Below are positions 19,039 to 28,991 of a stretch of DNA of 64,000 nt, one piece after another. This DNA is from CAWACP01 sp963832965. GTDB taxonomy: Bacteria > Acidobacteriota > Terriglobia > Bryobacterales > Bryobacteraceae. A program made the translations under genes and the position numbers. Positions within the stretch are counted from its first letter, which is position 1. Each line of letters begins with the position of its first letter. Location of the stretch: contig CAWHVW010000002.1 of NCBI GenBank assembly GCA_963832965.1, positions 806,001-870,000 of the forward strand, in the 5' to 3' direction. The notes under the pieces are model-generated. The model was not told the origin of the DNA. It searched no databases and saw only the letters and a list, made by a program, of their open reading frames with translations.

Positions 19039-19093
19039 CGGGGTCCCCGATCCGTCGCCGTCGCGGTTCGGCAAGCACCTGCAAACCTGCTAA
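19036..19093. repeat. Deletion derivative of the 131-bp MITE family
   Basis: Bases 19042-19085 match the core of the two full MITE copies (TCCGTCGCCGTCGCGGTTCG, then GCAAGCACCTGC) with only a few changes. The right side ends CCTG followed by CTAA, as in the full copy at 51448. Most of the terminal inverted repeats and the second half are missing. It starts at the stop codon of the response regulator gene. Confidence 0.6.
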
Positions 19094-19125
19094 ATCCCGC
19101 GCGGCCGCTCTACGACCTTAGTCGG

Positions 19126-21630
19126 ATGGCAAACGCCCCCTCTGCCGGTAAAGTAAGACGTTCCATGCGAAGCATGACGTTTGCTTTACTGACTGCCCTG
19201 GGCTTCTTGTGTTCCACGCCGACCAGAGGAATCTGCCAGGATACGGATTCATCCTTACTCATCGACGTGAGCCGGCCCGCCGCTGCTCCCACGCCTCTTC
19301 CCTTCGCCATTGGAGAGCGAACTCCTGACGGACACACGCTTTCCGCGAACAGCCGCTATTTGCTCAAGGACGGAGCCCCGTGGTTTCCGGTGATGGGAGA
19401 GTTCCACTACGCGCGCTACCCCGAGAGCGGCTGGGAAGAGGAACTGCTGAAAATGAAGGCCGGCGGCGTGGAGATCGTCTCCACATATATCTTCTGGATC
19501 TATCACGAGGAGACCGAAGGCCAGTTTGACTGGACGGCTCAACGGGACCTTCGCCGGTTCGTCCAACTCTGCGCGAAACATGGACTGTATGTGTGGATCC
19601 GGGTGGGCCCGTGGGCTCATGGTGAAGTACGCAACGGCGGCCTTCCCGACTGGCTGATCCAGAAATGCCCCACTCGGGAAGACGACCCGGTCTATCTTCG
19701 CTATGTCCGCCGTTTCTATGAACGGATTGGCCTGCAAACGAAGGGACTGTTCTGGAAAGAGGGCGGCCCCATCATCGGCGTTCAGATTGAGAACGAATAT
19801 CATGGCGAGGGACCGGGCAAGGGACCAGGGCACCTGCTCACGCTCCGGAAGATCGCGCTGGGAGCGGGCCTGGACGCGCCGTTTTACACCGCCACCGCCT
19901 GGGATGCCGCGCAGGTTCCGCAACGCGATTTCCTGCCGGTGTTCGGGGGATATGCAGACGCGTTCTGGAGCCGCAGTTTGGAGGAACTGCCGCCGAACGC
20001 GAATTACTTCTTCACCCCCATCCGTTGTGACGAAAACGTAGGCGACGATCTGCGCTCGAAGCGCCCGGACCTTGACGCCCGCTACGCCTCCTATCCCTTT
20101 CTGACGGCGGAAATGGGCGGCGGCATGGAACTCTCTTACCACCGCCGGCCCGTTCTTTCCGGGGACGACATAGCCGCCATGTCGCTGGTGAAACTGGGAT
20201 CGGGCGTGACGTTGTCCGGCTATTACATGTTTCACGGAGGAACGAATCCGGACGGCAAGCGCACTACGTTGCAGGAGTCCCAGGCCACCGGCTATCCCAA
20301 CGATCTTCCGGTGAAATCCTACGACTTCCAGGCTCCCCTGGGTGAGTTTGGCCAGATGAACCCGTCGTTCCGCGACTTGAAGACGCTGCACCTGTTTCTG
20401 AACGATTTCGGTTCCAGCCTGGCGGCCATGACAGCGTACTTTCCGGATCGCACGCCGGCGGGCCGGAGCGACACCGCGACTCCTCGGGTGGCTGCCAGGT
20501 TCGCTCGCGATCATGGTTTCGTTTTCATTAACAATTACCAGCGGAACTATCCGCTGCCCGCGCGAGAGAAGTTCCAGGTGCGTTTGAAAACAGCGGCGGG
20601 GGAAATGACGGTTCCACGGCACCCGACGGTAGTCCCCAGCGGCGCGTATGTTATGTGGCCGGTGAATCTCAATCTGGGCGGGACCGTGCTCAAGTATTCG
20701 ACCGCGCAGCTCCTTTGCCGATTGGACGACCTGAACACCTGGGTATTCTTTGCCTGGCCGGGCTTGCCCGCGGAGTTTTCCTTTGCGCCCGCCGCGGGTG
20801 AAAGTATCGAGGCTCCGGACGCGAGAATTGTGCGCGACAAAGGGGACATTGTGGTCGACCGGATCGAGCCAGGAAAGCTCGCCGCGATACGTATTCGGAA
20901 GGCCGGGGGAAGGGAAATCCAGATCATCCTGCTCTCCCAGGAAATGGCGCGCGATGCTTGGAAGGTGAAGCTGGCGGGGCGCGCGCGATTATTGCTGTCG
21001 GAAGCCGACCTCTACTTCGCCGCCGACGCGGTCCATCTCAACACCATTGACCCCGCTCAACTGGCCTTCGAGATTCTCCCGAAACCGGATGCCACGCCTT
21101 CGGGATTCACCGACGCGGGCCCGGATGGGCTTTTCGAGCAATACCAGACCCGCGTACAGGACGAAACGATCAAGGCGACGGTGCAGAAACTTCACGACGC
21201 GGGCGTTCGCCCGCCCATTCAAATGGGTCCGGTTCAAATGGGTAAGGAAGTGGCCGAAGCGCCGGAGGCCGAGGCTTTCAAGGGCGCCGCGGAGTGGAGC
21301 ATTCAGGTTCCCGCGGTCAGTTCGCCCTCGGTCGGAAATATCTTTCTGAAAATCACGTACGTGGGCGACATCGCGCGAGTCTATGCCGACGGCAAGCTGG
21401 CGACCGACGACTTTTACAAAGGAACGCCTTTACAAATCGGCTTGCGCGGGCTTTCGGTTCCGGAAGCCGACCCGACGCTGACCTTGCAAATCCTGCCGAT
21501 GAGAAGGGACGCTCCGATTTATCTGCCTGGGGGTGGGCATATCTCTTTCCCTGCCTCCGGCCAAATTGTTGAGCTGCAAGACGTTGAAGTAATCCCGGAA
21601 TACCAGGCCGTGGCCGAGGTAGGCAGGTGA
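19126..21630 (+). CDS. Beta-galactosidase, glycoside hydrolase family 35
   Basis: 834-residue secreted or periplasmic beta-galactosidase. A signal peptide lies at about residues 17-38 (MTFALLTALGFLCS); the true start may be the ATG at 19126 or an in-frame ATG at 19165. The GH35 barrel begins at LLKDGAPWFPVMGEFHYARYP, a family hallmark, with GVEIVSTYIFWIYHE. The acid/base is in GVQIENEYHGEG and the likely nucleophile Glu is in FLTAEMGGGMELS. A C-terminal beta-rich domain follows from about residue 480. It would remove galactose from galacto-oligosaccharides released by the GH53 enzymes nearby. Confidence 0.88.
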   Translation: MANAPSAGKVRRSMRSMTFALLTALGFLCSTPTRGICQDTDSSLLIDVSRPAAAPTPLPFAIGERTPDGHTLSANSRYLLKDGAPWFPVMGEFHYARYPESGWEEELLKMKAGGVEIVSTYIFWIYHEETEGQFDWTAQRDLRRFVQLCAKHGLYVWIRVGPWAHGEVRNGGLPDWLIQKCPTREDDPVYLRYVRRFYERIGLQTKGLFWKEGGPIIGVQIENEYHGEGPGKGPGHLLTLRKIALGAGLDAPFYTATAWDAAQVPQRDFLPVFGGYADAFWSRSLEELPPNANYFFTPIRCDENVGDDLRSKRPDLDARYASYPFLTAEMGGGMELSYHRRPVLSGDDIAAMSLVKLGSGVTLSGYYMFHGGTNPDGKRTTLQESQATGYPNDLPVKSYDFQAPLGEFGQMNPSFRDLKTLHLFLNDFGSSLAAMTAYFPDRTPAGRSDTATPRVAARFARDHGFVFINNYQRNYPLPAREKFQVRLKTAAGEMTVPRHPTVVPSGAYVMWPVNLNLGGTVLKYSTAQLLCRLDDLNTWVFFAWPGLPAEFSFAPAAGESIEAPDARIVRDKGDIVVDRIEPGKLAAIRIRKAGGREIQIILLSQEMARDAWKVKLAGRARLLLSEADLYFAADAVHLNTIDPAQLAFEILPKPDATPSGFTDAGPDGLFEQYQTRVQDETIKATVQKLHDAGVRPPIQMGPVQMGKEVAEAPEAEAFKGAAEWSIQVPAVSSPSVGNIFLKITYVGDIARVYADGKLATDDFYKGTPLQIGLRGLSVPEADPTLTLQILPMRRDAPIYLPGGGHISFPASGQIVELQDVEVIPEYQAVAEVGR

Positions 21631-21890
21631 GAGGGCGCCTGAATGGGCAGGCTATGAGGAATCCTACTTTAGACGGATTTCTTCGCCAGGGGATAAGACG
21701 TAGAATCGACTCCGTTAGTCTACGCGGATTGTTAGGTATCCGGGCGTGGGGCGCGGGTACACGGCGCAAACACAGAAAACTGACGCGGGTAACCAGGGTG
21801 CCCTGAATTGCGGCGCCGCTTCAGAAGGTTTTTGCAGGTTTGAAGCAATTCGATGTCGGGTGGGATTTCTCAGTTTCTCAGGAGGCTCAA

Positions 21891-24800
21891 GTGACTGCTT
21901 CTCAAGTGCTTCGGCGGCACAGTTCCACATTGTTGCTGGTGATGGCGATGTTAGCGGGTCCTCTCGCCATGGCCCAAAACGCGAATACAGGAGAGATCAA
22001 AGGCTCGGTGATGGATCCAACGGGAGCCGTCGTTCCGGAGTCGGCGGTCTCGATCCGGAACGCGCAGACCGGAGTCGTCACTCAAACGAAGACCAACGGA
22101 TCCGGGCTGTACGATGTTCCGTTTCTGGCGCCGGGCAACTACATAATCACATTCTCGAAGGACGGCTTTCGCAGTCTGGTGCGCGAAGGGATCGCTCTCG
22201 GGGTGGAAACGGTAGAGATTAGCGCGACGTTGCAGATCGGCGCTTCGGCGCAGGAAGTGGTGGTGAACGCGACCTCGCCGCTGATCCAAACGGAAACCAG
22301 CGACCAGCACGTGGACCTGAACACCGAGGCCATGGTTGCGGCGCCCATCGTCGGCACCGACTGGCGCTCGGAGATGACTCAGCTCATTCCGGGCGTGAAC
22401 AACGGCGGCGGAACCGGACAAGCCACCGGCCAGGGGATCGGAGTGAACGGCACGCAGTCCTACAACGTGAACTTTCTGATTGACGGATCCGCCGGCACCG
22501 CGCCGCGAGACGAAAACGGAAGCAACTACTACATGCCGGTGGACGCCATTTCCGAGGTGAGCATCAGTTCCAGCAACGCACCCGCGCAGTACGGCAATGG
22601 CCTCACTTCCATCAACGTGATCACCAAGAGCGGGACGAACCAGTTTCACGGCAGCGCGTTTGAATTCGACCAGAACACCGATTTCAACGCGCGCGGATTC
22701 TATAACGCGACGGGACCGAAGTCCATCGAGCACTGGAATCAATACGGCGGCAGCGTGGGAGGGCCGGTGGTGAAGAATAAGCTGTTCTTCTTCTTCTCCT
22801 ACCAGCGCAACCCTTCATCCACTCCAACCTCCGGACTGTATACGTATCCAACCGCGGCCATGCAAGCGGGGAATTTCTTTGGAGTTCCGGGCTCCACGGG
22901 CGCGGCCTTCAACCCCAGCGGCACGCTGCTGGGAACCTACGATCCGGTAGCGTTGAAGCTGCAGAGCTACTTCCCCTCGGCCAGCGCGACGGGATGGGTG
23001 GCGGGATGCCCCGGCCCGGTGAGTCCATCCGCGGCCACCCCGCAAACGTGTTCCACCATCAACAATTTCGTGTTCAATGGCACGAGTCCGAACACGGACA
23101 CCTGGTACACGACCAGAGAAGATTACGTTATTAACGACAATCAGAAACTGTCGTTCAGCTTGAACTATTTCCCCACTGAATCCTCGTACGTGCCGCCGGA
23201 TCCTCTGTACCCCAACGACGCGACATCGTATTCCCAGGGCGACACCGACAATCTGACCGCTCAGATTTCGCACGTGTATACGATCAGCCCGACCATGCTC
23301 AATGAGTTTCGTATTGGGGGGAGCCGCGAGCTGGACAAGTATAAACCGCCGTCTCTGGGCAAGGACGATCCGACGACGCTGGGCCTTGAGCCGGAATACG
23401 GCAGCAACTCTCCGGCGAACGTATTCCCGAAAATCACCATCGATCAGGGCGCGGGAGCCGGATGCGTGGCTTTGGGCTCCGGATGCGGCGAGAACGGCAA
23501 CATCGATGCCTCTCTCGGACAGGGCGTGTACAACGCCTCCGACGTCCTTACTTTGATTCGCGGCCGGCACACCATCAAGGTGGGCGGCGAGTACGACAAG
23601 GTCTACCAGAACTACACGAGCTGGGGCGATCTCAGCTCGGGCAATTTCGAGTTTAACGGCGGGGTGACTGGAATTCCATACGCCGACTTCCTTTCCGGCG
23701 ACGTTTACGGCTGGTATGTGTACGATTCCGATGCGACCAGCGCGCACATGAACCAGGCGGCGCTGTTTGTGAGCGACGACTTCAAAGTGACGCCGCACCT
23801 GATGCTGAACGTGGGTCTGCGCTGGCAGGGCCAGTCCGGCTGGGGAGTGAATCACAACCTGTTCGGCAACTACGACCCGGTTCTTCCCGATCCCTCGGCG
23901 GATGGCGGGAAGTACCCAGGCGGCATTCTCTATGGCGGGCAGGGCGACACCGCCGATGGCGGAACAATCGGCAACCTGGCGACCATACAGAACGGCGATT
24001 ATAAGGAATTCGCGCCGCGCGTCGGCCTTGCCTGGTCGCCCCGCGAAAAGTGGTCCGTCCGGGCCAGCTATGGCATTTTCGACGCGCCTCGCGATGCCGA
24101 GAATTACACTGACGGAGCGCTCGGCCTCGGTTTCAATCCGCACAACAACGGCAATGGCGGGTACGTCAACGGGAGCTATGCATTCAAACTGGCGGTTGGA
24201 CCGCCTGCCGGCACGGTGGTGTATCCCACGCTGTCGACGCTTTCGTCGACGATCGACAACTACAGTTCCGTCGAATACTATCCGTGGAATATGCCGACCG
24301 TGTACGTGTCGAATGCGCTGGTAAGCGTTCAGCGCGAACTGCCCGGCGACCTGATGGTGGAAGCGAGCTATGTATACACGCACGGCACGAATCTGAATTT
24401 TGCCACCGATATCAACCAGGCTCCGGCCAGCGAACTGGGTTGCACCGGCTACAACTGCGGGAATCCCAATCCAGTATTCAACTCGATTGCGGCGCAAACC
24501 TACGATGGATGGTCGAACTACAACGCGCTGCAAATCCGCGTTCAGAAGCGGATGTCGCATGGCGTGAATTTCCTGGCGAATTACGCCTGGTCGAAGTCGC
24601 TGGACACGGGAACCGGCGGCGGCCACGGATCGGGAGTCGACATCTATCAGAACGCATACAGCCCCGCGGCGAACTACGGTTTGTCCGACTTCAATGCGGC
24701 GAGCGCTCTGACCGGCCAGATCGTTTACGAGGTGCCGTTCGGCAGCGGACGCCAGTTCGCGCTACACGGGCCGGTGGACCAGATTCTTGGCGGCTGGCGC

Positions 24801-25301
24801 ATCACCAGCGTCTTCAACTGGCGTTCGGGGACGCCGTTCACGCCGGTGATCCAGGGTTCCATCGCCGACGGCATCGATCCGGGCCTGGCCCCATCCCTTT
24901 CGGCTGGATCGACGCTGTACCCGCAAGTGGTGGGGAACCCCAGCGTGTCGAATCCCACCATCGGCGAGTGGTTCAATCCCGCCGCGTTTGCCAACCCGGC
25001 TTACGGAACCTTTGGCGATTCCGGACGCATGAACCTGATCGGGCCGGGATTCTCGGACGTCGATATCAGTCTCGGAAAAACGTTTGGCCTTCCCTGGGAG
25101 GGAATCAAGCTCGACCTCAGAGGCGACGCGTATAACGCGTTCAATCATGTGAACTACCAAAACCCGGATGCGGATGTTGGCTATTCCTGTTCGGGCGGGA
25201 CCTGTGTGCTGGCCGATCCCAACGCCGGCAGAATCACCGGACCGGCTGGCTACAACGGCAATATGCGCATCATCCAACTGGGCGCTCGCTTTACGTTCTA
25301 A
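21891..25301 (+). CDS. TonB-dependent receptor, Oar-like, with carboxypeptidase-regulatory-like domain
   Basis: Outer-membrane transporter of about 1136 residues. The start is a GTG at 21891, preceded at five bases by AGGAGG; the frame is open further up but lacks a better site. A signal peptide (LLLVMAMLAGPLAMAQ) is followed by a CarboxypepD_reg-like domain (GEIKGSVMDPTGAVVPESAV). A plug domain carries the VDLNTEAM segment and SYNVNFLIDGSAGT, and a long barrel has typical SGTNQFHGSAFEF and NVITKSGTN motifs. It ends RIIQLGARFTF, a standard barrel C-terminus with terminal Phe. Likely imports galacto-oligosaccharides, given the GH35 and GH53 genes around it. Confidence 0.93.
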   Translation: MTASQVLRRHSSTLLLVMAMLAGPLAMAQNANTGEIKGSVMDPTGAVVPESAVSIRNAQTGVVTQTKTNGSGLYDVPFLAPGNYIITFSKDGFRSLVREGIALGVETVEISATLQIGASAQEVVVNATSPLIQTETSDQHVDLNTEAMVAAPIVGTDWRSEMTQLIPGVNNGGGTGQATGQGIGVNGTQSYNVNFLIDGSAGTAPRDENGSNYYMPVDAISEVSISSSNAPAQYGNGLTSINVITKSGTNQFHGSAFEFDQNTDFNARGFYNATGPKSIEHWNQYGGSVGGPVVKNKLFFFFSYQRNPSSTPTSGLYTYPTAAMQAGNFFGVPGSTGAAFNPSGTLLGTYDPVALKLQSYFPSASATGWVAGCPGPVSPSAATPQTCSTINNFVFNGTSPNTDTWYTTREDYVINDNQKLSFSLNYFPTESSYVPPDPLYPNDATSYSQGDTDNLTAQISHVYTISPTMLNEFRIGGSRELDKYKPPSLGKDDPTTLGLEPEYGSNSPANVFPKITIDQGAGAGCVALGSGCGENGNIDASLGQGVYNASDVLTLIRGRHTIKVGGEYDKVYQNYTSWGDLSSGNFEFNGGVTGIPYADFLSGDVYGWYVYDSDATSAHMNQAALFVSDDFKVTPHLMLNVGLRWQGQSGWGVNHNLFGNYDPVLPDPSADGGKYPGGILYGGQGDTADGGTIGNLATIQNGDYKEFAPRVGLAWSPREKWSVRASYGIFDAPRDAENYTDGALGLGFNPHNNGNGGYVNGSYAFKLAVGPPAGTVVYPTLSTLSSTIDNYSSVEYYPWNMPTVYVSNALVSVQRELPGDLMVEASYVYTHGTNLNFATDINQAPASELGCTGYNCGNPNPVFNSIAAQTYDGWSNYNALQIRVQKRMSHGVNFLANYAWSKSLDTGTGGGHGSGVDIYQNAYSPAANYGLSDFNAASALTGQIVYEVPFGSGRQFALHGPVDQILGGWRITSVFNWRSGTPFTPVIQGSIADGIDPGLAPSLSAGSTLYPQVVGNPSVSNPTIGEWFNPAAFANPAYGTFGDSGRMNLIGPGFSDVDISLGKTFGLPWEGIKLDLRGDAYNAFNHVNYQNPDADVGYSCSGGTCVLADPNAGRITGPAGYNGNMRIIQLGARFTF

Positions 25302-25329
25302 GCCCAGCAGGGGAGTCGGAGTGACCCCG

Positions 25330-25363
25330 GAGGGTGCGGCGGCAACCTTGCTTCCGCACCCTC
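25330..25363 (+). terminator. Hairpin terminator after TonB receptor
   Basis: GAGGGTGCGG (25330-25339) pairs perfectly with CCGCACCCTC (25354-25363) across a 14-base loop, 29 bases after the receptor stop. The run after it is CACACTATTTTGG, only moderately T-rich. Confidence 0.6.
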
Positions 25364-25446
25364 ACACTATTTTGGTTGCTCGCCGAAGGACGTTGTGACT
25401 GGGTAGAGCGTGATCATGATAGAGAGACAGCAGGAAATGGTCTTCC

Positions 25447-26727
25447 ATGAAACAGCCTCAGCCCAGCAAGCCCCACTCCGCGCATCCCGTTGACGCTTTT
25501 CCGGCGCCGGCTGCTGATCAGGCGGCGCGCAGCAGCCTCCCTCTGGTCCTCGCCATGGCATTGTTTGTTAGCGCGCTTGCGCCGGCTGCCGCGCAGACGG
25601 GCACGTCGAACGCCGCGCAGATTCACGATGACCTGCGGCAGGCGGATGAGTATCTCAAGGCGAACGACGCGAGTTCCGCCGCCCGGGAGTTTCATGCCGT
25701 CCTGGCGCTGGACCCCGGCAATGCCGAGGCAAACGCGAACCTGGGAGTGATCGCGTTCTTTCAGCATGACTACAAGAATGCTTCGCAATATCTTCGCAAG
25801 GCATTGGCGAGCGACCCTTCTTTGACGAAAACGCAAGCGCTGCTGGGGCTGTGCGAGAGACGCCTGGGACAGCCTTCGGCGCAGGCGCTCCTGGAGAAAT
25901 CGTTTCCCGATTTGAAGGACAAGAACCTGCGGATCCAGGTGGGTATGGAACTGGCCGGTATTTACTATCAGCAGGGGGACCTTGACCAGACCGCCGCAGT
26001 GATGCGCGCGCTGGTGGACCTGGATTCCGACAACGTCGAAATTCTGTACATGGCGCAGCGGGTCTACTCCGACCTGGCCGACGACACGCTGAACAAGCTG
26101 GCCATCATCGCTCCCGGCTCCGCACGCATGCAGCAGGTGATCGCGGAGCGCCTGATCAACGAAGGCGACCTGAAGGGCGCCACCGAACATTACAGGAACG
26201 CGCTGGCGATTGATCCGCGTTTGCCTGGCGTGCATTACGAACTGGCGGAGGCCATTCTCGAGGCCTCGCCCACCGATGCAGAGGCACAAGCCGCGGCGGA
26301 GAAAGAACTGGAGACCGCCGTGAAGATGGACGGCGACAGCGCCCGCACGGAATGCGTGTTCGCGCGGATCGCGTTCCGGCGCTCCGATCTGGATGGCGCA
26401 CTGGCCCACTACACCCGCGCGTTCGCGCTCAACCCCGGAGACGGGGAGGCTCAACTCGGCCTGGGGCGCCTGCTGGCCACCATGGGCAAACTCCAGGATG
26501 CCGCGAAATACTTGCGCATGGCCGTGCAATCGGATCCGCTCAATGGGGACGCGCACTACCGGCTGGCGTCGGTTTGCCGGAAGCTCGAGCTGAAAGACGA
26601 AGCCGATAAGGAATTCCGGTTGTTTCAGGAAATCAAAGAGACGAAAACGCATCTGCGGGAGTTGTACGTGCAGATGAACAAGAAGCCCCCGGAGCAAGAG
26701 GACCAGACCCCCGATGCGGAACCGTGA
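25447..26727 (+). CDS. TPR-repeat protein, probably periplasmic
   Basis: 426 residues. After about 36 polar residues there is one hydrophobic helix (SLPLVLAMALFVSALAPAAAQ, about 32-52), a late signal peptide or anchor. Tetratricopeptide repeats fill the rest, for example DEYLKANDASSAAREFHAVLALDPGNAEANAN and AHYTRAFALNPGDGEAQLGLGRLL. The ATG at 25447 follows AGGAAA. TPR proteins of this sort often accompany TonB receptors in Acidobacteria and may hold partner proteins together. It overlaps the next frame by 14 bases if that gene starts at 26714. Confidence 0.85.
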   Translation: MKQPQPSKPHSAHPVDAFPAPAADQAARSSLPLVLAMALFVSALAPAAAQTGTSNAAQIHDDLRQADEYLKANDASSAAREFHAVLALDPGNAEANANLGVIAFFQHDYKNASQYLRKALASDPSLTKTQALLGLCERRLGQPSAQALLEKSFPDLKDKNLRIQVGMELAGIYYQQGDLDQTAAVMRALVDLDSDNVEILYMAQRVYSDLADDTLNKLAIIAPGSARMQQVIAERLINEGDLKGATEHYRNALAIDPRLPGVHYELAEAILEASPTDAEAQAAAEKELETAVKMDGDSARTECVFARIAFRRSDLDGALAHYTRAFALNPGDGEAQLGLGRLLATMGKLQDAAKYLRMAVQSDPLNGDAHYRLASVCRKLELKDEADKEFRLFQEIKETKTHLRELYVQMNKKPPEQEDQTPDAEP

Positions 26728-28987
26728 AACTGCGGCGATTCTCCGCGCGCGTATTCGCTTCCGCTGGATGGTGCTGAGTTTTTGTGTCGCGCGCGGTTGT
26801 GTCTGGGGGAGCGGGCCATCCCAGCAGCCGGCGGAGCCGGCCGATATCACTCCTCTTGATGGGGAAGTTTATTACGTTGTGAATCAGCTTAGCGGCCTGC
26901 AGGCCGACCTCAACAGCAACTCGGCGATCCCTTACGACCACGTTGTTCAACAACAGCGCAGTTTCACAAACCTGAGCCAGCGGTGGGCGTTTACGCGGTT
27001 TGCCGGGGGGCTTTGGCGGATTAGCAATATTCGCAACGGTCTTTGTCTGGATAGCGCGGCCGGCCCGGCGGTTCCCACTCAGACTGGTGAGCGAGGCCCG
27101 CGCCAGCTCGCCGCAGTGCCGCGCCCGGCGCAGCCGGCGGATGTTTGCCGGTTCTCACCCAGCCTGGGCCGCGAGGGTGGACGGCCGTCGTCCATGGTCT
27201 GCTATGTGGTGCAGAATGTCTGTGCGGCGGCCGGCACGCAGCAGTGGTCGCTCACGCCCACGAGCAATGGCTACTATACGATCACGAACAACGGCACGGG
27301 TCTGCTCATTGACCTGTCGCAGAGCGCCGCATCGGCCGGGGGATCTCTGATGGAAACCGCGTTATCGGGAGCGGCCAGCCAGAGCCAGCAATGGCTGCCG
27401 CGCCCTGCCTTCTTCCGCGGCGTGGATAACGCATTGCTGGAGAAACAGGAAGCCGATCGCGCGGCGGCTGGCTTGCCCTGGTGGAAGGACGCCGGTCTGC
27501 AACAGGACGTACTGCAGATTTTCAAGAATCATGGCGTCAACCTGATTCGCCTGCGGCCCACCTCCGTGCCGCCTTATGCGAACGCGTCGCAGGCACAGTG
27601 CAGCGGCAACGCGTGCTACGCGGAAACCGACGCGCAGGATCTGGACCTGGCGAAGCGCGCGAAGAATTTGGGCATGAGCGTGGAACTGACCCTGCTGTTC
27701 GACGGCGGCGCTTCAGCCAGCGTCCCGGCGGCGTGGGCCAACGACGACGTGCTCGCGCAGTTGCAGTCGGATTTGTACACGTACGTGAAGGCGGAGATTC
27801 TGGCGTACCGGCAGGCGGGAGTGATGCCGGACCTGGTGGCTATCGGGAACGAAGTGGATACAGGCTTTCTGGGTTCCATCGGGAGCCCCACGGGAGCGGC
27901 CTTTGGAGGGTTCGCCACGTTGCAGATGGCAGGCGTTCAGGCGGTGAAGGACGCCGCCGCGGACACCTCCGCTGGTCCCGCGATTCCAGCCCCGCTCACC
28001 TGCATTCACATCACGCCGGCTTGGAATCTCACGCAATTCTTCACTCTCGCGAATCAGTTCGGCATCCCCTACGACGCCATTTGCCAGAGCTACTATCCCA
28101 TCTACCACGGCCCGCTCACCGAGGCGCAGGCTGCCGCGTCCAATCCAAACGACAAGCCGGTGGAGGAGGATGTGCTGGTCAGCGCCGCCAACAACCTTGC
28201 GAAGCCGATTTTTATTATCGAGACCGGGGAACACTACGAGAACGGGTTTCAAGGGAACGATCCGTGGTACGCTCCGCCCAGCGTGGCGGTGCAACGTCAA
28301 TTTCTCCTGGACCTGCAGAGCGCGCAGAAGGGTTTGCCGGACAACCTGGGCATGGGAGTGGAATACTGGGATGCCTCCGGCGTGAACGTGCCGAATGTCA
28401 ACGGCGACGGGCTGCCGAACGCGATCTATATCTGGAACGGCCTGACGCTGTTTGACAACGCGGACGCCTCCGGGACCACCAACGTACTCGCCTCGAATTA
28501 CTCCATGCTGCTTCCGGGGATTGACGCGCTGGGTGGAAAGCTGGATTCCACACTGAGCTACAAGTTTGTTACTCTGAGCAACGGGCAGGTTCTGTCCGTT
28601 TATCAGGCTTCCACGGCCCCTGGGGCGCTGCTGGATGCCGAGGCGGACACCGGGACTCCAACCTCCAGCCAGCAGTGGCGCATTACCAGCAACGACGACG
28701 GTTATTTCCAGATAGCCAGTCTGAATCCCGGGGCGAATGTTCTGGACGACTCCGGCGGATCGACCTCGAGCGGAAACGCCATCATTGAGTCTGCGGCGGG
28801 AAGCGGTCAGGAACTGGAATGGGACATCGTTTCGGCCGGCAACGGGTACTTCAACCTGGTGAACCGGGCGAGCGGGCTGGTGCTGGACATGAATGGCGGA
28901 ACGGGCGCGCAAGCCGGGTTCGCCGTGCAGGAGCCGCAGGACAGCAACACGGCCACGCAGCAGTGGCAGATCGTTCCAGTCCATTAA
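26714..28987 (+). CDS. GH53 endo-beta-1,4-galactanase with flanking ricin-type lectin domains
   Basis: 757-residue secreted enzyme. Signal-like N-terminus (WMVLSFCVARGCVWGSG); a start at 26768 is possible. Residues about 50-230 form a ricin-B-like lectin domain (YYTITNNGTGLLIDLSQS; SQSQQWLPRP). Residues about 235-590 are the GH53 barrel: FFRGVDNALLEKQEA, HGVNLIRLRPTS, the acid/base in LVAIGNEVDTGF and the nucleophile in IFIIETGEHYENG. Residues about 610-757 are a second ricin-like domain (QVLSVYQASTAPGALLDAE; QWRITSNDDGYFQIAS; GLVLDMNGGTG; TQQWQIVPVH). It cleaves beta-1,4-galactan backbones. A stretch near residues 115-155 fits the lectin fold poorly and may hold compensating indels. Confidence 0.83.
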   Translation: MRNRETAAILRARIRFRWMVLSFCVARGCVWGSGPSQQPAEPADITPLDGEVYYVVNQLSGLQADLNSNSAIPYDHVVQQQRSFTNLSQRWAFTRFAGGLWRISNIRNGLCLDSAAGPAVPTQTGERGPRQLAAVPRPAQPADVCRFSPSLGREGGRPSSMVCYVVQNVCAAAGTQQWSLTPTSNGYYTITNNGTGLLIDLSQSAASAGGSLMETALSGAASQSQQWLPRPAFFRGVDNALLEKQEADRAAAGLPWWKDAGLQQDVLQIFKNHGVNLIRLRPTSVPPYANASQAQCSGNACYAETDAQDLDLAKRAKNLGMSVELTLLFDGGASASVPAAWANDDVLAQLQSDLYTYVKAEILAYRQAGVMPDLVAIGNEVDTGFLGSIGSPTGAAFGGFATLQMAGVQAVKDAAADTSAGPAIPAPLTCIHITPAWNLTQFFTLANQFGIPYDAICQSYYPIYHGPLTEAQAAASNPNDKPVEEDVLVSAANNLAKPIFIIETGEHYENGFQGNDPWYAPPSVAVQRQFLLDLQSAQKGLPDNLGMGVEYWDASGVNVPNVNGDGLPNAIYIWNGLTLFDNADASGTTNVLASNYSMLLPGIDALGGKLDSTLSYKFVTLSNGQVLSVYQASTAPGALLDAEADTGTPTSSQQWRITSNDDGYFQIASLNPGANVLDDSGGSTSSGNAIIESAAGSGQELEWDIVSAGNGYFNLVNRASGLVLDMNGGTGAQAGFAVQEPQDSNTATQQWQIVPVH

Positions 28988-28991
28988 TACT

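Noticed and set aside
22815..24626. 603-codon open frame on the minus strand
   Set aside because: It is antisense to the TonB receptor, has no domain pattern, and arises from high GC codon bias.
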